DNA from: CAWGMT01 sp963823675
Lineage (GTDB): Bacteria; Planctomycetota; Planctomycetia; Isosphaerales; Isosphaeraceae
NCBI GenBank assembly: GCA_963823675.1
Contig: CAWGMT010000020.1
Span: 62,001-126,000, forward strand
DNA: 64,000 nt
Direction of reading: 5' to 3'
Below, piece by piece: positions 26,752 through 36,127 of the stretch. The position numbers and the translations under genes are program-made. Position 1 is the stretch's first letter; every line of letters begins with the position of its first letter. The notes below the pieces were generated by a model, which did not search any database, was not told the origin of the DNA, and saw nothing but the letters and a program-made list of their open reading frames with translations.

Positions 26752-27048
26752 CGTCCACCGAACGGCTTATTCACCGAGCGCGCCCTCGACACGGTCGAAG
26801 AGTTGGGGTATCGCGCTGTGGTCGGCGACGTGTTCCCGGTCGATGTAGCCTGGCCGCGCCCTGAAATCATAACTTCGAGAGTGCTGCGGCGAGTTCAACC
26901 GGGCTCCATCATCATTCTCCACGACGGTTACGTGGGGCGGTTCGACAGGGACAAGAGTCAGACGGTCCGCTCCCTGGATGGGCTCATTCCGAGCCTGTGC
27001 GAACAAGGGTTTGAGTTTGTAACCCTGTCGCACGTCGTTTCGGCATGA
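26752..27048 (+). pseudogene. Polysaccharide deacetylase C-terminal fragment
   Basis: The frame reads RPPNGLFTERALDTVEELGY, RAVVGDVFPVDV, RRVQPGSIIILHDGY, and then a short helix and stop. These are the C-terminal motifs of NodB-type polysaccharide deacetylases (RPPxG, and the LHD carrying the catalytic-site His). The N-terminal two thirds with the DDxxxxH metal site are missing, and homology begins right after repeat R2. It is an inactive remnant. Confidence 0.7.
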
Positions 27049-27494
27049 ACGGAACAGCAAGCGGCCTGAGACTTCGCGCCGCCGGCGGCTTGAGGTGGTG
27101 ACGCTGCACGATGGGCTTCGGGGACACCATATCAAGGTTCCGGGGACATCACACTGATCTCCAACATAGCGACACCCGTTTGCACTCGACCGCGGACTAC
27201 GATAGGAGACCTTGTCGATCGCGCGCCAGTAACGCAGACTCATCGGGTCAGATCACGCTTGCCATACGAGGGAAAATGCCTAGTCGTGCGTCTCACAAGT
27301 TCGTCGGTTTATCGCTCATTGCAGCAAAGTTCACGATTTCGAGGTTTTTTTCATCGTTCCTTGATCCGAGGGCCGTTCTGGCCGTGTCCAGATAACCGGG
27401 CGAATTCGTGAAACGCGCGACTAGCTTCAATCGAAGTGGGACCAACCGCACGCTTCAATCGGAGCGCGCAACTGAATTTAGCATTTTGCAATAA
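27049..27494. other. Degenerate stretch with a REP/IS200-like remnant
   Basis: Two direct copies of a TTC(C)GGGGACAyCAyA(C)T motif lie at about 27117-27155. They resemble the flanks of REP-associated IS200-type transposase genes. No transposase ORF remains. A GCTTCAATCG motif occurs twice near 27423 and 27451 without a regular array. Confidence 0.35.
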
Positions 27495-27581
27495 GTACCG
27501 AAGGCGGGATTTGAACCCACACCCTCTTGCGAGGACCGGATTTTGAGTCCGGTACGTCTGCCATATCCATGATTTCGCTTT
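27495..27581 (-). tRNA. tRNA-Leu(CAA)-like sequence, near full length but with acceptor mismatches
   Basis: Anticodon arm CCGGA-CTCAAAA-TCCGG, class II variable arm (CCTCGCAAGAGGG), T arm GTGGG-TTCAAAT-CCCGC and a D-arm-like GGATATGGCAGACG are present. The acceptor 3' strand CTTCGGT pairs at only 5 of 7 positions with the best 5' candidate AGCGAAA. It is probably a decayed tRNA gene or an attachment-site copy. It carries the core TTTTGAGTCCGG at 27541-27552. Confidence 0.45.
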
Positions 27582-27882
27582 CGCTGGGATCAAACTGACC
27601 AAATGGGCAGAAACCTTCCAGTGCCGGCGGTATGTCCGCGGTCAGGAGCGCCCAAAGAGCGCAGTTCGCCAAGAGGATCGAGCGTCTTGAAATGTGGACA
27701 TCACTGCGTGATTCTCAACGCTGACAACCTGGTCGCCGCCCCCGATGTCGGAACCTGGTCGAGGGCACTAAACGGCAGGGCAACGTTCGGCGTCACGGAG
27801 ACGCCGAGGGTGGGTCCTGGTTGGGAAACGTGACCTGTTCCATCCAGTCAACTGCCTTGTCGTCAAGCTGCTCCTGAATCGC
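27582..27882. other. Gene-free stretch
   Basis: No conserved ORF, repeat or clear terminator was recognised between the tRNA-like sequence and the 3' end of the respiratory operon. Confidence 0.35.
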
Positions 27883-28035
27883 TCAATCCTCCGGGGCTCG
27901 GGGCAGTTGGTCCCAGACCAGCGGTTGCCACTTCGGGGCCTCGAACCACGGGCGGCATCGGGGGCACACGAACCAGACGGCCACGAACCCGCCCATCATG
28001 AGCGTGACCGCGGTGACGATGACGTTGATGGCCAT
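27883..28035 (-). CDS. Small membrane protein at the end of the cbb3 oxidase operon
   Basis: A 50-aa ORF starts ATG 28035, 6 nt after the stop of the diheme cytochrome, with GGGGAG about 10 nt upstream. It has one membrane span (MAINVIVTAVTLMMGGFVAV) followed by a CPRC motif and a Trp/Pro-rich tail. The size and position resemble small assembly or structural subunits (CcoQ-like) of cbb3 oxidases, but sequence identity to them is not evident. It is too short to place with certainty. Confidence 0.6.
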   Translation of the reverse strand: MAINVIVTAVTLMMGGFVAVWFVCPRCRPWFEAPKWQPLVWDQLPRAPED

Positions 28036-28041
28036 ATCAGG

Positions 28042-28680
28042 TCACTCCCCGGTTGCCTTCCCGTAGAACGACCGGACGTAGCGAGCCAATAACGAGCGCT
28101 CGTCCGGCGTGAGTTTCTGCCCCCATTTCGGCATCGCGGTGCCCCGGACCCCGCTCGTCAAGGCCGCCTCGGCGTAGGCCACCGTGGGCCGGACCTCGTG
28201 GAAGTTGGTCGGGGCCGGAGCCAGGATCGCCGCCGTAGGACCGTCGCCGGCCCCGTTCTGGCCGTGGCAGACCGCACATTGTTTGACGAAGACGGCCTTC
28301 CCCGTCGCCCGCTCTTGCGCGGTGAGATCGGGCGGCGGTTCCGTCGGAGCGATCGTCTTCAAGTAGGCCACGAGCCCCCTCAATTCTCCGCTGGGCAGGT
28401 CGCTCCAGGACGGCATGGACGAGCCCCGAACTCCGTTCCAGAGCGATTCGCTCAGGGAACGGTCGGAGAACCGGGCGGTGGCCAGGTTGCGTGGGGCGGG
28501 GGTGAGGGCCGCCGCCGCCGGACCGTCGCCCAACCCATCCCGCCCGTGACAACCCGCGCAGTTGCGGGCGAAGACCTCGGCTCCCCTGCGGGCGAAGCGT
28601 TCGCCCTCGCCGACCGCCAATGTGGTGTCCCAGACCGGGGCCTTCCCTGCGGTCCGGGGGATGGCGCAGTCGCAGAACAT
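28042..28680 (-). CDS. Diheme c-type cytochrome, CcoP-like part of the oxidase operon
   Basis: The 212-aa product has two cytochrome c domains with CAGCH (about residue 40) and CAVCH (about residue 137), each followed by a Met-containing segment (SSMPSW, TAMPKW) that can supply the second heme ligand. ATG 28680 overlaps the end of the CcoO domain, with little ribosome binding site. The upstream frame ends PEEETAKG, and one base less would fuse the two chains, so this may be part of a CcoN-O-P fusion. It would pass electrons toward the CcoN heme-copper site on the periplasmic side. Confidence 0.75.
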   Translation of the reverse strand: MFCDCAIPRTAGKAPVWDTTLAVGEGERFARRGAEVFARNCAGCHGRDGLGDGPAAAALTPAPRNLATARFSDRSLSESLWNGVRGSSMPSWSDLPSGELRGLVAYLKTIAPTEPPPDLTAQERATGKAVFVKQCAVCHGQNGAGDGPTAAILAPAPTNFHEVRPTVAYAEAALTSGVRGTAMPKWGQKLTPDERSLLARYVRSFYGKATGE

Positions 28681-30681
28681 TCCCTTTCGCCGTCTCTTCT
28701 TCCGGGTCGCGGCCGGACAGTGGCCCCGGCCCGGACAGGCCCGCCAGCCGGGCGTCGCGGCCGAGCGACTCCAGGTAGTTCACGAGGTCGAGCGCCTCCC
28801 GCCTGGGCCGCGTCGGCGAGCCGTCGAACAGCCAAGGGTAGCCGGGCATGACCGAATCCGGGACGACGTGCCGGGGGTTCCAGAGGTGGGCGAGTTGCCA
28901 GTCCCTCGACTTCCGGCCCCCTTCACGGGCCAGGTCCGGTCCGACCCGCCGCGTTCCCCACATCTGGGGGGCGTCGCCGCCGCTCTCCCACGCCTGACTC
29001 GCCGGCCCGAACCGCCGCACGTCGTCCTCCGTGAAGCGGACGAGCTGCGAGTGGCAGTTCATGCAGCCCTCTCGGGAATAGACCTGTCGTCCGCGATCCT
29101 CGCTTGCCGTGCGGGCCGTGCGGGCCGCCGGCTCCGTCCGGGCGATCTGGTCGTTCCAGCGTGCGATTGGGCCAGAGCGCCCAGAACGACGAACGAGAAG
29201 GCGAACAGCCCGAACCCAGCCCCGGCGGTGAGCACGTAGGCATTCTTCAGCCAGCGGAACCCGGCCACCTCCTCCTCGGCATCGTCCTGCTCGCCGGTTT
29301 CGGCCGTCGGCACCCGCGCAGGCGCGGGGACGACGACCGGCCCGGTCGTGATCGCCGCCACGACGGCGACGAACCCGGCCAGGAGCACGAATCCCGACAC
29401 TGAGCGGACCCACCAGAATGGCACCGAGGCCCGAACCGAGTCCATCCACGGCAGGTCGCCCTGCCAGAGTTGCCCCTGGACCAGCCCGGCGGCGGTCAAG
29501 TCGAGGACCATCGCCGCCAGGCCCAGGGCGAGCAGCCAGAACGACCAACTCGCCAACCGCGGATTGTACCGGCAGCCCGGCGTCAGCCGCCAGGCATGCA
29601 GAAGGCCGCCCAGGGCCATGAACGAGCCGAACCCGATCATCGCCAGATGCGAGTGGCCGATCACCCAGTCGGAGAAGTGGACGAATCGGTTGAGCGGCAT
29701 GATCGCCTGGGCCGAGCCCTGAAGGCTGACGATCAGGTAGGCGACCGCCCCGGCCCAGACGTAGCGCAGCGGCGTGTCGGCTGCGGCCATGCCGGACCGG
29801 CCCCGCAGCGACAGGAGCAGGTTCGTGACCACCAGGACCACGTCCGCCCCGAGGTAGACCGAGGCGACGACCGCCCCCTTCTGGGCCTCCATCGGGATCG
29901 ACGAGAAGACATAGTGGTGGGTGCCGTTGAGCGGGTAGATCAGGAACAGCAGCCAGAAACCGATCATCGACAGGAAGTGGCTGTAGATCGGCCGCCGGGA
30001 GACGGCGGGGATGACGGCGTAGGCGACGGCCAGGGCCAGCGGGGTGACGAACAGGCCCACGGCGTCGTGAATCCAGAGGCCGCTGAACGTCGCCCCCAGG
30101 GCACCGGGCAGGTACTCGGGCACCACGTTGCCGACCGGGTAGGCCAGCAGGGTGAACGTCAGCCCGCCGAGGATGTACCAGGCCGAGACGTACAGGCTCG
30201 ACACCCTGGCACGGAGCAGCGGCACGACGAACTGGACGCACGCCAGGACCATCCCCAGGGTCGCCGCGCCATCGACCGGGAGCGGGAACTCGGCCCATTC
30301 GAGCGGCTGGCTCACGCCGGCCTGAACCAGGGCCCAGCCGGGCAGCACGACCAGCCCGTTCCAGGCGGCGAACAGCGCCCAGCCGAGCCGGACGCTCGTG
30401 ACCGGGCGGCCGGCCAGCCTGGGCACGGCGAAGTAGAGGAAGGCGAGGAAGGCGTTCCCCAGCCAGCCGAAGAAGAGCCCCTGGGTGTGGGCGTAGCGGA
30501 TCCGCCCCCAGGACAGCCAGGGCACGCCGCCGAGCCAGTCCGGCGCGTGGAACTTGATCGACATCGTCAGCCCGAGCAGGGCCACGTAGAGCACGCTCGC
30601 CAGGGCGGCATAGCCGTGCCAGCGGATCAGGAGCGCGATCGTCTGCGACCCCGTTGAGCGTTCTTCATTCGACGTGGCCAT
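28681..30681 (-). CDS. ccoN: cbb3-type cytochrome oxidase, CcoN-CcoO fusion (frameshifted)
   Basis: From ATG 30681 (GAGGA 4 nt upstream) about 500 aa form CcoN with 12 or more spans and metal ligands in RYAHTQGLFFGW, LWIHDAVGLF, NGTHHYVFSS and VIGHSHLAMIG. The chain runs on into the CcoO anchor (WLKNAYVLTAGAGFGLF). At about 29160 the frame shifts, and the CcoO heme domain follows: YSREGCMNCHSQLVRF, DSVMPGYPWLF, LVNYLESLG. A further shift near 28683 separates it from the diheme domain. It is the proton-pumping terminal oxidase of the operon. SorB ends 59 nt upstream. Confidence 0.82.
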
Positions 30682-30740
30682 GCGGTCCTCGCAGTCCCCC
30701 TCGGGGGCGGGAATAATGTTCGGAGAGCTCGGCCGGCCGG

Positions 30741-31173
30741 TCAAGGACCGGGCGGCCGGGCGGCGAGCAAGTAGTCCACGACATGGGATTCCTCCTCGGG
30801 GGTCATCGGCGCCCCGTAGACGGCCACCATCTTGTGCACGATCTCGACCCACTTCTCCCTGGGAACGGCGGCTGGCTGAGGGGAAGGCGGGCCGAGTGGC
30901 AGATCAGGCACGACGTCTGGAAATCGGCCCGGTACGGCCCCTCCGGAAAGTCCAGGTCCCAGGCTGGGTCCGTCGCCACGCACCGAAGCCGCAGCGACCA
31001 CGGCGGCGGGACGTCGGTCGGCCGTCACCCAAACGTCCCTCGTCCCGAAGTACGAGAACCCGGCGGCAATCAGATCCCACGCCGATCGCCAGGATCAGCC
31101 CGAATCTCTGGCGGTGGGTGGCATCGGGGTCGTGGCCGGGCGGCGCATGCCCTTCGGTCGGTTCAGGCGACAT
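30741..31173 (-). pseudogene. sorB: Sulfite dehydrogenase cytochrome subunit (SorB-like), several frameshifts
   Basis: Reading three frames in turn gives a coherent exported heme protein: MSPEPTEGH, a membrane segment (RFGLILAIG then AAGFSYFGTRDVW), YRADFQTSCLICHSARLPLS with one CxxCH heme site, and REKWVEIVHKM..YGAPMTPEE at the end. Frame changes are needed near 31080, 31020 and 30855. Conserved residues between the breaks are preserved, which favours assembly indels over long-term decay. ATG 31173 overlaps the SorA stop by 11 bp. Its role is to take electrons from the Mo subunit and hand them to the oxidase. Confidence 0.65.
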
Positions 31174-32366
31174 GGACGGTCATCTCCTCGACGGTGTTTC
31201 GCATGAACCCGCTTCGGTTCCAGCCTTCCTTGTCCGGCTGGACCTGCCCGTCTCCCGCGGTAGCTCTCGATCGCAGGCGGTACTCGCTCCCGTGACGCCG
31301 GGGACCAGGCGTATCGCCAGCGTCGGAACGAATACCGGCCCAGGTCGTCGCCCAGGACGGCCCCGGCCCAGGTCGATCCGCCGTCGACCGAGACCTCGAC
31401 GCCCCGGATGCCGCTGCCGCCGTCGAAGGCGATCCCCTCGACCTCGATGGTTCGGCCCACCGGCACGTTCGCACCCGGCTCGGGCGTGGTGACGAACGAG
31501 CGGACATTCATGCGATTGATCGGGATCAGGTGGTCGGTCAGCTTCGCGTGGGGGTCCTCGACGCCGTTGGGGTTGGCCGGGATCTTGTACGCCTTGGCCA
31601 TCCAGTACCCGTCGAAGACATGCGGCAGGACGGTGATCCTGTGCAGGGCCTTGACCCAGTAGGTGGCGTACCATCCGGGGACCACCAGCCGGGCCGGGAA
31701 ACCGTTGAGCGCCGGTAGAGGCTCGCCGTTCATCGAGTACGCCACCATCACCTCGGGTTGGAGAGCGTGGTCGATGTCGAGCGCCTTGACGAAATCGGGC
31801 ACCGAGGCGAGCGGCCCCTCGTCGAGCCCGTCGAACGTCACCTGCACGGCGTCGCGTCGAACCCCCGCCGCCCGCAGGACCTTGGCCAGCCCGACCCCCG
31901 CCCAGCGGGCGTTGCCCATCGCCCCGTTGCGCCACTGCGCCCCGGGGACCCTCGGGCCCGAACAGGCTGCGGGAGTTGCCCGAGCACTGGTTCACGGCCA
32001 CCACCTCGTCGGTCGCCCAGCCGCTCGGAGGTCGTCCATCGATAACTCCAGGGGGCGGTCCACGGCCCCGTCGATGCGCAGCCGCCATGCCTTGAGGTCG
32101 ATCGCCGCCGGCACCGCCTGGAGGTGCGAGCGGACGTAGAACGCCTCATTCGGCGTAAAGTCGTGCTGAAAGTACCGCCATGGGGTCTCCAGGCAGGGCG
32201 GTCGGTCGTTGACGACTCTCATGGCCACCTTGCCGGGGAACTGCGCAAGCACGTCCTCATCGCGGCCAGTGGCCTCCTTTTCCGGCCGGCCGGTGCAGCC
32301 TACTGGCAGGAGGCCCGCCCCGGCCGATGCAGCAACCCCCAGCCACTGCCGCCTTGTCAGGTCCAT
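31163..32366 (-). pseudogene. sorA: Molybdopterin sulfite dehydrogenase subunit (SorA-like), several frameshifts
   Basis: ATG 32366 starts a Tat-like leader (DLTRRQWLGVAASAGAGLLP, then VGC). The molybdopterin domain follows: RYFQHDFTPNEAFYVRSHLQ, then in another frame VVAVNQCSGNSRSL with the Mo-ligand Cys. Then comes GNARWAGVGLAKVL, VPGWYATYWVKAL and the dimerisation domain (VSVDGGSTWAGAVLGDDLG), ending GWNRSGFMRNTVEEMTVHVA. Frame changes occur near 32010, 31945 and about 31310. It would oxidise sulfite to sulfate in the periplasm. It is the first gene of the sor-cco operon. Confidence 0.7.
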
Positions 32367-32482
32367 GTTGCACCTCGATTGACCGCCCGTTGTTCCTCGA
32401 CCGTCGGACCGTGGCGAATTTCGTCTCGACCCTCGCCGCGTTCATCCCGTCGCCGATCCTGCCAGTGCCTTCAAAGCCCGTC

Positions 32483-33634
32483 CTAGGGCGAAATGAACAC
32501 GTCGTTTGGTGGGAACTTCTTGAATAGGGCCTCAGGCTTACCAAAGTTTGTGGCCAGCACGTCGGTCGGGTTCCCGGCGATCCACTGCGACAGGTCGATC
32601 GTTTCGTAGACGCCGTTGTTAAACCCGATCAAGACGCGGCACGGCGTGTCGCCGACGTTCTCGATCGAGTGTCCGTAGCCCTGGGGGATGTAGCCAACGT
32701 CGCCCTTTTCCAGCGTCTCGGTGCGGTAGCGGCCGTGCGAGCCGAACATCGCCACGCTGACCTGCCCGTGGATGACGTATTGCCATTCGTCGGCGCTCGG
32801 GTGCCAGTGCAGTTCCCGCAGCGCCCCCGGCTCGAGGTCGAGGATTGCGCCGGTAATCGTCTTGGAAATCGCAAAATTGTGGGAATCGACCAGCCATAGC
32901 CGGCCTCCCTTGTTGTCGACGATCGGCGCCTGGGCGAGGAGCCGCCACTTGTGGGTCTGCGGCGGCAGCTTCTGGCCCTGGAGCGGCGTCGCCCGTTTCG
33001 CCGGCGGCAGCGACCCGCGGGCGAAGTATACCTCTTCCTTCGGGAACCCGTCGAAAGTCGATGCGGGGACGCCGAAGTTCTTCGCCAACAGCGGCTTGGG
33101 GGTGTGGCCGATCCAATCGCTGATGCTGAACGTACCGAACTCCGAGAAATAGCCGTTGTCGAAGATCAGGATGAAGTGCGTCGGCTTGTCTCCCAGGCAT
33201 TCGAGCTGGTGACCGTGGCCGCGAGGGAAATACCACACGTCCCCGGGCTCGAAGTCGTTCGTCTCCGCGTTCCCCTGCGGGTCGATGACCGTCGTCCGGG
33301 TCTGTCCCTCGATCACGAACGCCCACTCGGCCGCGGTGGCATGCCAGTGAAGCTCGCGCATGGCGCCCGGCTCGAGACGCATCGAGACGCCGGCAATCCC
33401 CTTGGAGATCGGGAGCTGCTCGACGGTCGCCTCCTTGCCATAGCTGCCGTCGATCACCCTGCCGTGCGACTTTTCCAGCTCAAATTTGAAAGTCGGCAGC
33501 TCCTTGCCGGCGAGTATGGGGTCGGGGACGTTGTTCTTGAACGGGAAGTCCTCATCCGCGGCCGCAGTCAATCCGGCCAGGCTCGCGGCCGCGGCGGCTG
33601 AGCCGATGAATCCACGTCGCGACAGTTCTGACAT
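32483..33634 (-). CDS. oxdC: Bicupin oxalate decarboxylase family protein
   Basis: The 383-aa protein has a Tat signal (SRRGFIGSAAAAASLAGL) and two cupin domains, each with a full Mn-binding set: RELHWHATAAEWAFVIEG plus GHGHQLE, and RELHWHPSADEWQYVIHG plus GYGHSIE. This matches OxdC/OxdD-type bicupins, which split oxalate to formate and CO2. The Tat signal indicates export. The lid residues that separate decarboxylase from oxidase activity cannot be assigned with certainty. It is intact, monocistronic and oriented like the sor operon upstream of it. Confidence 0.85.
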   Translation of the reverse strand: MSELSRRGFIGSAAAAASLAGLTAAADEDFPFKNNVPDPILAGKELPTFKFELEKSHGRVIDGSYGKEATVEQLPISKGIAGVSMRLEPGAMRELHWHATAAEWAFVIEGQTRTTVIDPQGNAETNDFEPGDVWYFPRGHGHQLECLGDKPTHFILIFDNGYFSEFGTFSISDWIGHTPKPLLAKNFGVPASTFDGFPKEEVYFARGSLPPAKRATPLQGQKLPPQTHKWRLLAQAPIVDNKGGRLWLVDSHNFAISKTITGAILDLEPGALRELHWHPSADEWQYVIHGQVSVAMFGSHGRYRTETLEKGDVGYIPQGYGHSIENVGDTPCRVLIGFNNGVYETIDLSQWIAGNPTDVLATNFGKPEALFKKFPPNDVFISP

Positions 33635-33864
33635 GGCCTCTCCTCTCGGAACTGGGAATGTGACGCCATCATCATTGCGTCCGAGTCACGATCGCTCAAG
33701 GTCCGCCTCTCCTCCGCGAGCAGATTCCCTGAACGGGTTTAAAGGAACACCGGTCAGTGCCGGAGGACGTCGGCGTGATTGGCTCGGTCGATTCGGCTAT
33801 GATCCAAGATCTGTCAATTATGCTGATAGCAAAGGAGCTCATCGAGTCAAGCGGAGAAAACATC

Positions 33865-34297
33865 GTGACTCCAGATATCAAGCTGACGGTCAACCGGCGG
33901 CACGGGCGCGAGTGCGTCTCGACGGGGGCGCCTTGGGAATCCGTGGTGGGATACTCGCGCGGTTCGCGAAGGAAACACAATTTACGTGACGGGGACCCTG
34001 GGACTCGAGCCCGACGGCCGCCTGGGCAAGACCATGAAGGCCCAGTCCCGGCGCGCGCTCGAGATCATCATCGCCACCATCGAGGCGCTCGGCGGCAAGG
34101 CCTCGGATGTGGTCCGCACGCGGATCTACGTGACCGATATCGACCGCTGGCGCGACGTCGCCGACGCCCACCACGAGTTTTTCGAGTCGATCCGGCCCGC
34201 CACAACCATGGTCCAGGTCGCCCGCCTGATCGAACCCGATGCGCTCGTCGAGATCGAGGCCGACGCGGTCGTTCATCAAGAAAGGTCGATGGGCTAG
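33865..34297 (+). CDS. RidA/YjgF-family protein (frameshifted)
   Basis: GTG 33865, with GGAG about 9 nt upstream, begins TPDIKLTVNRR and runs to APWESVVGYSR. At about 33960 two bases appear lost from a CG repeat. The continuation NTIYVTGTLGLEPDGRLG, EIIIATIEALGGKASDVV and VQVARLIEPDALVEIEADAV is the RidA core, with the conserved Arg of the active pocket in KTRIYVTD-like sequence. The joined length is about 143 aa, normal for the family, which deaminates reactive enamine/imine intermediates. The stop at 34297 overlaps the convergent cytochrome gene by 4 bp. Confidence 0.72.
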
Positions 34298-34767
34298 GGT
34301 TCGCGTAACTCCTCGGGCACTGGCCGTTTGGCGAGGTAATAGACATACGCCGTGACGGCGCGGATTTGGGGAGGATCGAGCACATTGCTCCAGCCGGTCA
34401 TGCGGGTGTTGGGAACGCCTTCCCGGATCACGGCCATCACCTGGTCCGGGCGGTCGCCGTGCTTCCAGTCGTTGTCGGTGAGGTTGCCGACCGGCGGGCC
34501 GAGCAAGTCGGCGGCGATCGGGCCGTCGCCCCGGCCGTCGTTGCCATGGCAGGTTGCGCAGCGGCCGAAGTAGATCAACCGCCCCTCGGTCAAGAGGGGG
34601 TCCTTGGCAACTTCCGGCGGAGGCGGGCCCAGCGGCTTCTTGAGCAGTTGGTAACTCACCAGCCCGCCCAAAAGTAGTCCCAGCATGGCCAGGAAAATCA
34701 GCCGGGACGCGGCCGGGTTGATGCCGTCGAAAACGGAGAGATCGGGCGTCGATTCATCGCCGGACAA
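34294..34767 (-). CDS. Membrane-anchored c-type cytochrome
   Basis: About 157 aa: an N-terminal span (RLIFLAMLGLLLGGLVSYQL) followed by one cytochrome c domain with RCATCHGNDGRGDGP (CxxCH) and NTRMTGW supplying the likely Met ligand. Its closest look is to monoheme cytochromes attached to oxidases. The start is uncertain: TTG 34767 gives a sensible N-terminus but has a weak ribosome site, and no ATG fits better. It lies convergent to RidA and divergent from the helicase-like gene. Confidence 0.7.
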   Translation of the reverse strand: MSGDESTPDLSVFDGINPAASRLIFLAMLGLLLGGLVSYQLLKKPLGPPPPEVAKDPLLTEGRLIYFGRCATCHGNDGRGDGPIAADLLGPPVGNLTDNDWKHGDRPDQVMAVIREGVPNTRMTGWSNVLDPPQIRAVTAYVYYLAKRPVPEELREP

Positions 34768-34868
34768 GGATCTTGCTCTCGGAGCCCCCAAGCGTTCTAT
34801 CTGAGTATGAGCTACCTTACAACGCACCACGATCATGCGGCAAGCCCGCGCGAAGGAGAATGGCCGCG

Positions 34869-36080
34869 ATGGCCAGGCACGTGCAGATAATAGCCCCCGC
34901 CAACGTCTCCGAAGCGTACGAGAGACTCGGTCTCGACACGCTGCAACCACTCGCCAAGCTCATCGCCGGCGACGCTCCCAAGCGAAAGTCGGACCTTGTT
35001 CCCTACTTGAGCCGCCTGATGTCACAGCCGGAGGAAATTCGCCGGCTTTATGATTCGCTTGGCGAGGTCAGCAAAGCGGCCATTCAGGAGGCCCTGGCCG
35101 ACCCGGCTGGAAAGCTCGACCTGGATCGTTTTATCGCAAAGTACGGCCAACGGCCGGATCTCGGAGGCTACAGTTCAGCGAGCCGTCTGCAGTTGTTCCT
35201 GCCATTCGATCGGTCGATCCCCGAAGATCTGCGTCTGATCCTGAGGGACTTCGTGCCCGAACCGCGGGAGGTCACGATCTCGAGCCTGGTCTCGTTCAGC
35301 CGGCTCAACACGGAATTCGCGCCGCCTGGAAGAAATGGATCGGCACGAAACTCTTCGACGAGTTCGAGCGGGTCGAGGCGATCAAAGGAAAGCAAAGCGC
35401 GCGGCTCAATGCGGCCGCGGATCGGCGCTCGTCGGTCAGCGATGTGCTGGCGGAATGTCCGATCGACCGTTGGATCGCCATCGACGAGTTCTTCCGTCTT
35501 CTCAAAGCCAGCGGTGAGGATTTCGCCGTCGCGCGAATTGAGTGGAAGCTTTACGTCGCGGAGTACCGATACAGTTATTTCGACGATCGAGGACGTGACT
35601 CAACCAGAACAGATTGTCGCGAAAAAGACGTGGAAAGTGCTGGCGAACCACGATGTCGTCTCGAGCGAGCAAAATCCCGATCCGGCCGATACGCTGTTTC
35701 TGGAGCGCGTTGCCGAGCGGACCTCGGACCGGGTCTGGCGCCTCGACCGCGACAAAATCGTGGCGGCGGTTGAACATGGTTTTGGCATCGACGCTCTGCG
35801 TGAGTTCCTCGCAGAACGCAGCTCTGAGCCACTTCCCGCGAACGTTCAGACTTTCTTGGGTGATCTTCGCCACCGCGCCGGCCGGCTGCGCGACCGGGGT
35901 GTCGCGCGGATGATCGAATGCGCCGACCCGGAGACTGCCTTGATATTGATGGCCGACGCCAAGCTCAAGACAATTTGCCTGCTGGCAGGCGAGCGCAATC
36001 TGGTTTTCCCGGCGGCCCAGGAATCGACCATCCGAAGCCGGTTGCGGAAGCTGGGCTTCGTCGTGCCGCCAAGCAAATGA
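34869..36080 (+). CDS. Helicase C-terminal-associated (XPB/Ssl2-like) protein, two compensating frameshifts
   Basis: ATG 34869 (AAGGAG about 10 nt upstream) starts ARHVQIIAPANVSEAYERLG. The C-terminal part matches the XPB/Ssl2-like helicase-associated domain: DTLFLERVAERTSDRVWRLD, LREFLAERSSEPLPANVQTF, LLAGERNLVFPAAQES, LRKLGFVVPP. Between about 35320 and 35575 the real sequence lies in another frame (AECPIDRWIAIDEFFRLLKA, ARIEWKLYVAEYRYSYFDD), so the long open frame is a shadow there and two indels restore phase. Total about 404 aa. No helicase motor motifs are present. Function unknown. Confidence 0.6.
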   Translation: MARHVQIIAPANVSEAYERLGLDTLQPLAKLIAGDAPKRKSDLVPYLSRLMSQPEEIRRLYDSLGEVSKAAIQEALADPAGKLDLDRFIAKYGQRPDLGGYSSASRLQLFLPFDRSIPEDLRLILRDFVPEPREVTISSLVSFSRLNTEFAPPGRNGSARNSSTSSSGSRRSKESKARGSMRPRIGARRSAMCWRNVRSTVGSPSTSSSVFSKPAVRISPSRELSGSFTSRSTDTVISTIEDVTQPEQIVAKKTWKVLANHDVVSSEQNPDPADTLFLERVAERTSDRVWRLDRDKIVAAVEHGFGIDALREFLAERSSEPLPANVQTFLGDLRHRAGRLRDRGVARMIECADPETALILMADAKLKTICLLAGERNLVFPAAQESTIRSRLRKLGFVVPPSK

Positions 36081-36127
36081 CCGAACGAACGGCAGATCGG
36101 AATGCGCCGGCATCTCGTCGTTCGCTC

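Noticed and set aside
27418..27470. CRISPR-like GCTTCAATCG repeats
   Set aside because: Only two short, unequal units with no spacer pattern and no cas genes.
28037..30298. Long minus-strand frame covering the cbb3 genes in one phase
   Set aside because: Only its CcoO portion (about 28685-29160) is real. Elsewhere the true domains are in other frames, so the length is a GC artefact.
35320..35575. Programmed frameshifting in the helicase-like gene
   Set aside because: No slippery sequence or downstream structure was evident, and two opposite shifts fit indels better.
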